Below, one piece after another: positions 23,388-34,278 of a DNA stretch of 64,000 nt. Within the stretch, counting starts at the first letter, position 1, and the number at the start of each line of letters is the position of its first letter. The stretch comes from Stomoxys calcitrans (Eukaryota; Arthropoda; Insecta; Diptera; Muscidae): contig NC_081552.1 of assembly GCF_963082655.1 (NCBI RefSeq), forward strand, positions 51,488,946 through 51,552,945, in the 5' to 3' direction. The notes under the pieces were generated by a model. It saw only the letters and a program-made list of their open reading frames with translations, searched no databases and was not told the DNA's origin. The position numbers were made by a program, and so were the translations under genes.

Positions 23388-24620
23388 TTTTTATAACCTC
23401 CACCATAGGATGGGGAGACGATCTAGGCATGTCTGTCCGTCTGTCTGTTGAAATCACGTTACAGTCTTTAAAAATTGAGATATTGAGCTGAAATTTTGCA
23501 CAGATTCTTTTTTTGTCCATAAGCAGGTTAAGTTCGAAGATGGCCATATCGGACTATATTTTGATATAGCCCCCATATAGACCGATCCGTCGATTTAGGG
23601 TCTAAGGCCAATAAAAGCCAAATTTTTTTCCGATTTTGCTGAAATTTGGGACGGTGAGTTGTGTTAGGCCCTTTAACATCCTCCGTCAATTTCGTTCAGA
23701 TCGGTCCAGATTTGGATATAGCTGCCATATAGACCGATCCTCTGATTTATGGTACTAGGTCCATAAAAGGCACATTTATTGTCCGATTTTGCTGAAATTT
23801 GGGACAGTGAGTTGTGTTGAGCCCTTTAACATCCTCCGTCAATTTGGTTCAGATCGGTCCAGATTTGGATATAGCTGCCATATAGACCGATCCTCCGATT
23901 TAAGGTCTTGGCCCATAAAAGCCACATTTTTTATCAGATTTCGCTGAAAGTGTGGACAGTGAGTTGTGTTGGGCCCTTCAACGTCCTCCGTAAATTTGGC
24001 CCAGATAGTTCCAGATTTGGATATAGCTGTCATATAGACCGATTTCTTGTCCGATGTCGCTGATTTGAGACATTGAGTTTGGTAAGGCTCTTCGACGTCC
24101 TTCCTTAATTTTGCCCAGATCGGTCTAGATTTGAATATAGCTGCCATATAGACCGGTCTCTCGACTTAAGGTTTTGGGCCCATAAAAGCGACATTAATTG
24201 TCCGATTTCGCTGAAATTTGGGACAGTGCTTTGTGTTAGGCTCTTCGACATTTTTATGCAACTTGGCCCAAATCGGTCCCGATTTGGATATAGCTGCCAT
24301 GTAGACCGATACCTCGATTTAATGTCTTGGCCCCATAAAAAGCGCATTTATAATCCGATTTCACTGAAATTTGGCACAGTGACTTATGTTAGGCTTTTCG
24401 ACATCCGTGTCGTATATAGTTCAGATCGGTTTATTTTTAGATATAGCTAATGTACTTATTAGTATTTGGTCCAAATCGGAACATATTTGGATATAACTGA
24501 AATCGGACATAAGGTATAAAATTTTCATCGAATTTTGATGAAAGGTGGTTTACATATATACCCGAGGTGGTGGGTATCCAAAGTTCGGCCCGGCCGAACT
24601 TAACGCCTTTTTACTTGTTT
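23388..24620 (+). mobile_element. Subfamily B element B5 with A-like start and 5' deletion
   Basis: The start reads TATAACCTCCACCATAGGATGGGGAG, which resembles subfamily A, and jumps at ~23417 directly to ACGATCTAGGCATGTC, so the usual ~100 bp (TTTCGTCATTC... through the core) is missing. The body and end are subfamily B: 153-bp units, GGTGGTGGGTATCC, AAGTTCGGCC-C-GGCCGAACTT, TTTTTACTTGTTT. Either a recombinant or a point-mutated B start plus deletion. Confidence 0.8.
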
Positions 24621-24888
24621 TAAAATTTTATAAATTCGGTTCAGATTGATTTTTAACTTCCTTATACATATATACACGATCCTATTTACACTTATAGAGC
24701 CGTAGTTATTACACTTGGAACATGCTAGCTCGAAATTTAATGCGGTACTATAGCCCATCTGAAAACCTCCCCCGAGGTCCATCAAAATTGGTTCAGATGT
24801 GGATATAACTCCCAACTGGTACTTATAGAGTAGGTGTGGGGTATTACATAATCGGCAGCGTCCGACTTTTGCCTTTCCTTACCTGTTT
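24614..24888 (+). repeat. Subfamily C end fragment
   Basis: TCGGTTCAGATTG and GATATAACTCCC units lead into AGTAGGTGTGGGGTATTACATAAT, a weak hairpin (ATCGGCAGCGTCCGACT) and CCTTTCCTTACCTG. This parallels the ends of A and B. Sequence just before B5 (23270-23320, TTCCGATTTTGATGAAATTTTAT) also looks C-type, so B5 probably sits inside a C element. Confidence 0.6.
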
Positions 24889-25996
24889 TCAAGCTGAACA
24901 AACTTCAACAAATAAACAACAAAAGGTCAAATATACCCCAACAACAGAAATAAAATTTTGATAAAAATTTTCCAAAGAAATAACGATTTCACCAAATTGA
25001 CTGGGGAAGTAAAATATTGGCAACACTTTCAGTACAAATTAACTTCTGACAAAAATTTATATAGAAACATGTAAAAGCGTGCTAAGTTTGACCGGGCCGA
25101 GTCTTATAAAGCCTCCATCACGGATCGCATTTGACAAGTTCGTTGAATGACTAGAATTCATTGAAAAATACCAGCTCCAAAATTTCAGACAAATTGCGCC
25201 CTCCGGTGGCTCTATGGTTTATATGGGAGCTATATCAGGTTAAAGGTAGCAGGTTGTGGAAGCAAAAAACAACGTACAAAATTTCAGGCAAATCGAGTAA
25301 AAAATTGCACCCTCCAGTAACTCAGAGTGTCAAACTGGGAGATCAGATTATATTGCAACTATATCGGGTTATCAACCGAATTAGACCATATTTGACGCAG
25401 TTGTTGTAAGTCACATTAAAACGACATATGTAATCTTTCAACCAAATTGGATAAGAATTGCGTCCTCTAGAAGCTCAAGAAGATTGGTTTATATGACACC
25501 TATATCAGGTTATGAACCGATTTGAACCACAGGTGTTGCAAGTGATACGAAAACACCAAGTACAAAATCGGTGTATAATTGCGCACTCGAGAGGCTCAAG
25601 AAGTTAAGACCCAAGATCGGTTTCTATGGCAGCTATATCAAAACATGGACCGATTTAGCCCAATTACAATGCCAATGCAAAATTTCAAGTGCCTAGCTTT
25701 ACTCCTTTGAATATTAGCGTGCTTTCGACAGACAGACGGACGGGGCTAGATCGACTTAAAATCTCATGACGATCAAGAATATATGTGCTTTATAGGGTCT
25801 AAGACGCATATTTCGAGGTGTTACAAACGGAATGACGAAATTAGTACACCCCCATCCTATGATGAAGGGTATAAAAAAATTGTGTCAAAAGTTTTTCTAA
25901 AAATAGAGAATTTTAATTAATTTTTCCATAGCCATTAAGTGTTGACAAAATTTTCAATTTTCTGTTGCAAAATAATTATATTTTTTGACCACAATT
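24889..25996 (-). repeat. AAATTTT repeat then decayed A-like element (reverse)
   Basis: 24950-25065 is AAATTTTGATA-type simple repeat. 25066-25877 begins ATGTAAAAGCGTGCTAAGTTTGACCGGGCCGAG (a decayed hairpin end), has diverged A units, ACAGACAGACGGACGGGGC, and ends GATGAAGGGTATAAAAAAAT. 25878-25996 is AT-rich and unassigned. Confidence 0.6.
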
Positions 25997-27649
25997 TTTT
26001 ATACCCTCCACCATAAGATGGGGGGTATACTAATTTCGTCATTCTGTTTGTAACTACTCGAAATATTCGTCTGAGACCCCATAAAGTATATATATTCTTG
26101 ATCGTCGCGACATTTTATGTCGATCTAGCCATGTCCGTCCGTCTGTCCGTCCGTCCGTCCGTCCGTCTGTCTGTCGAAAGCACGCTAACTTCCGAAGGAG
26201 TAAAGCTAGCCGCTTGAAATTTTGCAGAAATACTTCTTATTAGTGTAGGTCGGTTGGTATTGTAAATGGGCCATATCGTTCCATGTTTTGATATAGTTGC
26301 CATATAAACCGATCTTGGGTCTTGACTTCTTGAGCCTCTAGAGTGCGCAATTTTTATCCGATTGGAATGAAATTTTGCACGACGTGTTTTGTTATGACAT
26401 CCAACAACTGTGCCAAGTATGGTTGAAAGCGGTCCATAACCTGATATAGCTGCCATATAAACCGATCTTGGGTCTTGACTTCTTGAGCCTCTAGAGTGCG
26501 CAATTCTTATCCGATTGGAATGAAATTTTGCACGACGTGTTTTGTTATTATATCCAACAACTGTGCCAAGTATGGTTGAAAGGGGTCCATAACCTAATAT
26601 AGCTGCCATATACACCAATCTGGGATCTTGACTTCTTGAGCCTCTAGAGTTCGCAAGTCTTATCCCATTGGAATGAAATTTTGCACGACGTGTTTTGTTA
26701 TGACATCCAATAACTGTGCCAAGTATGGTTGAAAGCGGTCCATAACCTGATATAGCTGCCATATAAACCGATCTTGGGTCTTGATTTCTTAAGCCTCTAG
26801 AGTGCGCAATTCTTACTCGATTGGAATGAAATTTCGCACGGCCCGTTTTGTTATGATATCCAACAATTGTGCCAAGTATGGTTTAAATCAGTCCATAACC
26901 TGATATAGTTGCCATATAAACCGATCTTGGGTCTTGACTTCATGAGCCTGTAGAAGTCGCAATTCTTATCCGATTTGAATGAATTTTTGCACATAGTATT
27001 TTGTTGTGATACCTTTAACATTTGTGCCAACTATGGTTCAAATCGGTTCATAACCTGATATAGCTGTCATATAAACAGATCTAGGGACTTGACTTCTTGA
27101 GCTTCTATAGGGCGCAATTCCTCTCCGATTTGGCTTAAATTTTGCAAGACGTATTTTATTCTTACTTTCAACAACCATGTCAAATAAGGTTCAAATCGGT
27201 TCATAACCTGATATAGCTGCCATATAAACCGTCCTTGAATCTTGACTTCTTGAGTCTCTAGAGGTCGCAATTATTATCCGATTTGCCTGAAATTTTGTAC
27301 GACGCATTCCCTCATGATCATCAACATACGTGTTTATTATGGTCTGAATCGGTCTATAGCCCGATACTGCTCCCATATAAATCGATCTCTCTATTTTACT
27401 TCTTGAGCCCCCAAAAGGCAAAATTCTTATTCGAATTGGCTGAAATTTTACACAGGTCTCCAACATATAATTTAATTGTGGTCCAAACCGGACCATATCT
27501 TGATATGGGTCTAATAGCAGAGCAAATCTTTTCTTATATCCTTTTTTGCCTAGGAAGAGATGCCGGGAAAAGAACTCGACAAATGAGATCCATGGTGGAG
27601 GGTATATAAGATTCGGCCCGGCCGAACCTAGCACGCTTTTACTTGTTTT
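25997..27649 (+). mobile_element. Subfamily A element, copy A5 (complete)
   Basis: Complete ends and a (GTCC)n of about ten tetramers, followed by about seven ~153-bp units. The tail GGTGGAGGGTATATAAG, TTCGGCC-C-GGCCGAA, TTTTACTTG is followed immediately by a second partial tail. The 215-codon frame at 26115-26762 (minus) is read-through of three tandem units and is not a gene. Confidence 0.85.
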
Positions 27650-27747
27650 GCCTAAAAAGAGACCGGGAAAAGAACTTGACAAATGCGATCCATGGTGGAG
27701 GGTATATAAGATTCGGCCCGGCCGAACTTAGCACGCTTTTGCTTGTT
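27650..27747 (+). repeat. Second ~98-bp tail appended to A5
   Basis: From TTTTGCCTAAAAAGAGACCGGG to TTTTGCTTG the sequence repeats the terminal ~98 bp of a subfamily A element directly after the A5 end. The two tails differ at several bases (CCTAGGAAGAGATGCC versus CCTAAAAAGAGACC; GAACCTAGC versus GAACTTAGC), so this is not a fresh exact duplication. Confidence 0.85.
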
Positions 27748-29119
27748 TTTTTTTTATATTTTTTAGGATTCGTAAATTGCCTCCGCCCCTTCCTTTGCAT
27801 ACCTCTCCACATTAGGCCCCTTAACTATCTTTAGTCTGCTTGAAAATGTCTATTGACTTTGTGATGTGGAAACCTCCTTCAAAGAATAAAAAATAATTTA
27901 AATAAAGTAAATACACAGACAAGGCTTCGAATAGATAAAGACCTTTTTTATTTACCTTCCCATTTAAAGAGACGACAGAAAAACCAAGAACCACGCGCTC
28001 ATTGGGACTTTTTTTGTTTAAACAGAAAATTAAACAAAAATCTTTCACTTGAGTTTTATTTACAATTTAGAGCATGTTGTTTCTTTTCTTTAATTTTGTA
28101 ACAATTTATCAGCGGCAGAATGCTCATCATTTGCGTTCATAACAAGAGGGAGATGTGTTCTATGCCTAAGTGGCAGATTGGTTAGCTGGGGTTGGCGATA
28201 GACCATAAATTGTTCGTTGGTTACATGAGAACGTGTTGACAATGTCAACCCGACAGTCTTGTCGTACATTGTAAATTCGATTGTTACTCCTGAGGTTGTA
28301 AAAGGAAAGACAAAACAGAAGGCAGCGGCGGTAGCTGTGGCAGTGGCAGATTTTCTGTAACATTTTCAAAAATGCTTGGCGTTGGACCATACTCCAAGTT
28401 CATGAACTTGAGAGACATTGAACTTGTGTTTGTCGAGTAACCAACCGAACCAACACACAAAGGGATTGCCAGGAGCCCATGGCTAAGGGCAAGAAAGAGA
28501 CGACAAGTACTAGAGAACAGAAACATTTTACAGTCAGCTTAGCTACTGTGTAATTCTATGGCCATGTATGGAGAAAATCTGTTGATTTTAGATACTCCAG
28601 CAGCCTCCACGAGGTTTTGTTTATGTTTATATTGTATTTTGGTTGCAACTCAGACAAAGGCATCTGGTTCCAGTGGTTTGATAGAGAGTGCCTACTTAAA
28701 AGTCTTGCTCCCCTTTCTCCCAAAATTGTTTTCTTATGAAACAATCAGCTATTTGGTTTTCTTTTAGATGACTTGGTGCAGAAGCCGACAGTCTTTTATG
28801 CTTTTTGGGGTAATTATTTCGTTAAATATCAATTGCCAGATCATAATTTGTTAGCATTAATCAACTTCTAAATTGCTATGTTAAAATATTAACAACATGA
28901 TTTCCACGCTTGTTCCTCTTTCGTTGGGTAAACTCTAAAAAATCACTTCAAGGGAGACTCAATTCTTTCGCATCTGCAGGACGGTTCAAGTACTGCTATT
29001 GTTAAATATCTGATTAAAATAAATGCATGCTTATTAAAATGTGATGACAGCCTATCTACAGTTGACAGCCCGTACTGCTGAGAAACAAATAAAGCAGACT
29101 AACTGCCTGGTTCACTAGC
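27748..29119. other. Apparently unique interval, no confirmed gene
   Basis: No family recurs here. A minus-strand frame (28284-28526, 80 codons) starts with a hydrophobic stretch resembling a signal peptide (FLFSSTCRLFLALSHGLLAI) followed by a Pro-rich end, but has no recognisable domain, no visible splice context and overlaps other frames. I leave it uncalled. The interval may be host intron or intergenic DNA. Confidence 0.5.
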
Positions 29120-30736
29120 TTTTTATACCCACCACCGAAGGATGGGGGTATATTCATTTTGTCATTCCGTTTGCAACACATCGAAATATCCATTTCCGAC
29201 CCTATAAAGTACATATATTCTTGATCAGCGTAAAAATCTAAGACGATCTAGACATGTCCGTCCGTCTGTCCGTCTGTCTGTTGAAATCACGCTACAGTCT
29301 TTAAAAATAGAGATATTAAGCTGAAATTTCGCACAGATTCTTTTTTTGTCCATAAGCAGGTTAAGTTCGAAGATGGGCTATATCGGACTATATCTTGATA
29401 TAGCCCCCATATAGACCGATCCGCCGATTTAGGGTCTTAGGCCCATAAAAGCCACATTTATTATCAGATTTTGTTGAAATTTGGGGCAGTGAGTTGTGTT
29501 AGGCCCTTCGATATCCTTCGTCAATTTGGCCCAGATCGGTCCAGATTTGGATATAGCTGCCATATAGACCGATCCTCCAATTTAGGGTCTAAGGCCCATA
29601 AAAGCCACATTTTTTATCCGATTTCGCTGAAATTCGGGACAGTGAGTTGTTGAAGACCCTTCGACATCCTTCGTCAATTTGGCTCAGATCGGTTCGGATT
29701 TAGATATAGCTGCCATATAGACCGATCCTCCGGTTAAGGGTCTTATGCCCACAAAAGCCACATCTTTTATCCGATTCCACTGAAATTCGGGACAGTGAAT
29801 TGTGTAAAGGCCGTCGACATCCTTCGTTAATTTGGCTCAAATCGGTCCAGATTTGGATATAGCTGCCATATGGATCGATCCTCCGATTTATGGTGTAAGG
29901 CCCATAAAAGCCACATTCATTATCCGATTTTGCTGAAATTTGGGACAATGAGTTGTGTAAGGCCCTTTGACATATTTCTTCAATTTGGTCCAGATCGGTT
30001 CAGATTTGGATATAGCTGCCATATAGACCGATTTCTTGATTTATGGTTTTGGGCCCATAAAATGCTCATTCATTGTCCGATGTCGCCGAAATTTGGAACA
30101 GTGAGTTAGGTTAAACTCCTTTACATACTTCTGCAATATCGCACAGATCGGTCCAGATTTGGATATAGCTGCCATATAGACCGATATCTAGGTTTTAGGT
30201 TTTGGGGCCATAAAAGACGCATTTATTGCCTGATGTCGCTGAAATTTGAGATAGTGAGTTTGGCTAGGCTCTTCACCGTCCTTCTTCAATTTGCCCAGAT
30301 CGGTCCAGATTTTAATATAGCAGCCATATAGACCGAACTCACGATTTAAGGTTTAGGGCCCATAAAAGAGGAATTTATTGTCCGATTTCGCCGAAATTTG
30401 GGACAGTGCTTTGTGTTAGGCTCTTCGACATGTTTATGCAAGTTGGCCCAAATCGGTCCAGATTTGGGTATAGCTGCCATGTAGACCGATATCTTGGTTT
30501 AAAGTCTTGGCCCCATAAAAGGCGCATTTATAGTCCGATTTCACTGAAATTTGACACAGTGACTTATGTTCGGTTTTTCGACATCGTGTCGTATATAGTT
30601 CAGATCGGTATGAGGTATATGAGTATAAGGTGTGAAATATTCACCGAATTTTGATGAAAGGTGGTTTACATATATACCCGAGGTGGTGGGTATCCAAAGT
30701 TCGGCCCGGCCGAACTTAACGCCTTTTTACTTGTTT
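29120..30736 (+). mobile_element. Subfamily B element, copy B6 (complete)
   Basis: Complete: TATACCCACCACCGAAGG start, ACATATATTC core, short (GTCY)n, about eight 153-bp units, GGTGGTGGGTATCC, AAGTTCGGCC-C-GGCCGAACTT, TTTTTACTTGTT. About 40 bp separate its end from the start of A6. Confidence 0.85.
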
Positions 30737-30774
30737 TTTAGTCAAGTGAGTCGAGTCACTCATTCCAACATCTA

Positions 30775-32681
30775 TTTTATACCCTCCACCATAAGATGGG
30801 GGGTATACTAATTTCGTCATTCTGATTGTAACTACTCGAAATATTCGTCTGAGACCCCATAAAGTATATATATTCTTGATGGTCGTGAAATTTTATGTCG
30901 ATCTAGCCATGTCCGTCCGTCCGTCTGTCTGTCGGAACCACGCTAACTTCCGAAGGAGTAAAGCTAGCCGCTTGAAATTTTGCACAAATACTTCTTATTA
31001 GTGTAGGTCAGTTGGTATTGTAAATGGGTCATATCGGTCCATGTTTTGATATAGCTGCCATATAAACCGATCTTGGGTCTTGACTTCTTGAGCCTCTAGA
31101 GTACGTAATTCTTATCCGATTGGAATGAAATTTTGCACGACGTGTTTTGTTATGATTTCCAACAACTGTGCTAAGTATGGTTCAAATCGGTTTATAACCT
31201 GATATAGCTGCCATATAAACCGATCTTGGGTCTTGACTTCTTGAGCCTCTAGAGTGCGCAATTCTTATCCGATTGGAATGAAATTTTGCACGACGTGTTT
31301 CGTTATGATATCCAACAACTGTGCCAGGTATGGTTCAAATCGGTCCATAACCTTATAGAGCTGTCATAGAAACCGATCTTGGGTCTTGACTTCTTGAGCC
31401 TCTAGAGTGCGCAATTCTTATCCGATTTGAATGAAATTTTGCACGACGTGTTTTGTTATGATATCCAACAACTGTGCCAAGTATGGTTCAAATCGGTCTA
31501 TAACCTGATATAGCTGCCTGTTGAGATGGAACAGCTGAAGTCTACTTGGAGGAGAAATGAGACATCACATGAGCCAAAAACAATTCAAATCTCAGATGGT
31601 TAGAGTAGATGAGACTTTGTTGCTCCAGTGCAAGATGGAAGACAAGAAATAGGAAAATTGAAACGAATTAGGATTGGATTGATTTAAGAGGATTTATTTT
31701 CGTAGTCTTACCAGTACAACGGTTGTAAGTGAACAAGAAGGTATGCTAACGAAATTCTATCGGAAGTCATCTTAGTATGATTGTCAAAATTATTCGTTAA
31801 GTTGTTGCTACCGCCGTTGTAGCATAAACTTGTGGCAACGTCTTAGATACATTAGAGTGTACTTGAATTGTAATTGGATTTTTGAACGAAGTTTTAGAGA
31901 TTTAGGTATGAGAATTTGTTTATGGTATTTTGGCATAAACACTGCCATATAAACCGATCTGGGGTCTTGACTTCTTGAGCCTCTAGAGTGCGCAATTCTT
32001 ATCCGATTGGAATGAAATTTTGCACGACGTGTTTTGTTATGATATCCAACAACTGTGCCAGGTATGGTTCAAATCGGTCCATAACCTTATATAGCTGTCA
32101 TAGAAACCGATCTTGGGTCTTGACTTCTTGAGCCTCTAGAGGGCGCAATTCGTATCCAATTTGAATGAATTTTGGCACGTAGTATTTTGTTATGATATCC
32201 AACAACTGTGTCAAATAAAGTACAAGTCGGTTCACAACCTGATTTAGCTGCCATATAAACCGATCTGGGATCTTGACTTCTTGAGCCTTTAGAGATCGCA
32301 ATTATTATCCGATTTGCCTGAAATTTTGTACGACGTATTCTCTCATGACCATTAACATACGTGTTTATTATGGTCTGAATTGGTCTATAGCCCGATACAG
32401 CTCCCATATAAATCGATCTCTCTATTTTACTTCTTGAGCCCACAAAGAGCGCAATTCTTATTCGAATTGGCTGACATTTTACACAGGTCTCAACATAAAT
32501 ATAATTTAATTGCGGTCCAAACCGGACCATATCTTAATATCGCTCTAGTAGCAGAGCAAATCTTTTCTTGTATCCTTTTTTTTGCCTAAGAAGAGATGCC
32601 GGGAAAAGAACTCGACAAATGCGATCTATGGTGGAGGGTATATAAGATTCGGCCCGGCCGAACTTAGCACGCTTTTACTTG
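30775..32681 (+). mobile_element. Subfamily A element, copy A6, interrupted by a solo LTR
   Basis: Standard A start, short (GTCY)n, internal units, and the intact tail ending TTTTACTTG. The unit starting near 31506 is split after GATATAGCTGCC by a 423-bp insertion and continues with TGCCATATAAACCGATC, so the element was present before the LTR arrived. Confidence 0.85.
31519..31941 (+). mobile_element. Solo LTR of an LTR retrotransposon
   Basis: A 423-bp insertion starting TGTTGAGATGG and ending GGCATAAACA (TG...CA ends), flanked by the 5-bp direct repeat CTGCC at 31514-31518 and 31942-31946. Removing it with one copy of CTGCC restores a normal A-element unit. No internal region remains, so it is a solo LTR left by LTR-LTR recombination. 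BEL/Pao and many other families make 5-bp duplications; the TGTTGAGA start would fit BEL/Pao, but this is only a suggestion. Strand is nominal. Confidence 0.85.
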
Positions 32682-33747
32682 CTCCTTTATGAAATCAGCT
32701 GGTAAATAAAACAAAATTATGACAAAGAAATGTGGAACTTTAGAAGAGAGGAATTTTCTCGATAAACTTTTCAGATCGAAATTTTATTTCTATAGAAAAT
32801 TTTTCAAAATTTTATTAGCCTTATTTACAAACAAGTAAAAGCGTGCTTAGTTTGGCCAGGATTAGCCATTCATGCCACCAAGCATTCTGGTAAAATATGG
32901 GAGCTATATCTGATTATAGACTAATTTGGACCGTAATTGGCACAGTTGTTGAAAATCATAACAGAACACCACATTCAAAATTTCCGCCAAATCGGACTAA
33001 AATGAAATATTTCCATATATATATGTTTGTCCGATTTGCAGTTATAATGCAATAAAATGGCCATTTGTTAATCGATTCTCTCGAAATTTGGCAAGAAGGA
33101 TTTTCTCTCTCGTCATTACTGGTGAATTTCATGGAAATCGGTTCAGATCTAGATATAGCTCATATAAATATTTATATATATATATCGCCCGATTTTGACT
33201 TCTAGAGTCACAGCAAGCGCATTTATTTACCAATCTCGCAAAAAAATTGCACAATGCTTTCCTCGACAACAGCTACAAAATCTTAGAAGTTTTCTCGAAA
33301 TCGATTTGGATTTAGATATAGCTCCCATATATATGACCGTCAGATTTTGGGTAATTTGCAATAAAGCGCTAATTTGATAACCCCTTTAGTGCCAAAATGA
33401 ACGAATATTAGAAAAAACCTTCGAGGCCCTCGGTACATAGTGTCTAGATGCAACTGTATTCCAAATTTCAGAGCTGTAGCTCAATCCGTCAAGAAGGTGC
33501 CATATTGTAAGTTTCAGTTCCAAATTGTGAGAATATCAACAAAATCTTTTAGTCGTCCGGTACATACTGCCAAGATGTGCCTGTATCCCAAATTTCTGAT
33601 CTGTAGCTCAACTTATAAAGAAATTAGAAGTATAATACCAATTGCAACGCTTAAGTACTTTCTACTCCACTCCTGGTACGATTTCAACATGTCATATCTG
33701 GTACAACATATCGTATATTTGTCAAGGCATCGACCATTTTTAACAAT
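32682..33747 (-). repeat. Decayed A-like and C-like fragments
   Basis: 32833 starts ACAAGTAAAAGCGTGCTTAG (decayed A-type hairpin end, reverse) followed by diverged units to ~33005. From there C-like pieces read forward (CTCGTCATTACTGGTGAATTTC, GGAAATCGGTTCAGATCTAGATATAGCTC). 33420-33747 carries further decayed units (CCAAATTTCAGAGCTGTAGC). No coding gene is supported. Confidence 0.5.
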
Positions 33748-34278
33748 TTTTTTACCCTCCACCATAGGATGGGGGGGTATACTAATTTCGTCATTCTGTT
33801 TGTAACTACTCGAAATATTCGTCTGAGACCCCATAAAGTGTATATACTCTTGATCGTCGTGACATTTTATGTCGATCTAGCCATGACCGTCCGTCCGTCC
33901 GTCTGTCTGTCGAAAGCACGCTAACTTCCGAAGGAGTAACGCTTGCCGTTTGAAATTTTCCACAAATACTTCTTATTAGTGTAGGTCGGTTGGGATTGTA
34001 AATGGGCCATATCGGTTCATGTTTTGATATAGCTGCCATATAAACCGATATTGGGTCTTGACTTCTTGAGCCTCTAGAGTGTGCAATTCTTATCCGCCTG
34101 GAATGAAATTTTGCACGACGTATTTTGTTATGATATCCAACAACTGTGCCAAGTATGGTTCAAATCGGTTCATAACCTGATATAGCTGTCATATAAACAG
34201 ATATGGTGACTTGACTTCTTGAACTTCTAGAGGGCACAATTCCTATCCGATTTGGATGAAATATTTCATGACGTATTT
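33748..34278 (+). mobile_element. Subfamily A element, copy A7, 3'-truncated
   Basis: Start TACCCTCCACCATAGG, core, (GTCC)n, two to three internal units, ending abruptly after ATGACGTATTTT. The next base begins LINE coding sequence on the opposite strand, so the junction is a rearrangement that truncates both elements. Confidence 0.82.

Noticed and set aside
26115..26762. 215-codon open frame with repeated GSRSQDPRSVYMAAISGYG blocks
   Set aside because: It is read-through of three ~153-bp non-coding units of element A5. The same pattern appears in every A copy, in both strands and with frame losses, so it is not a repeat protein.
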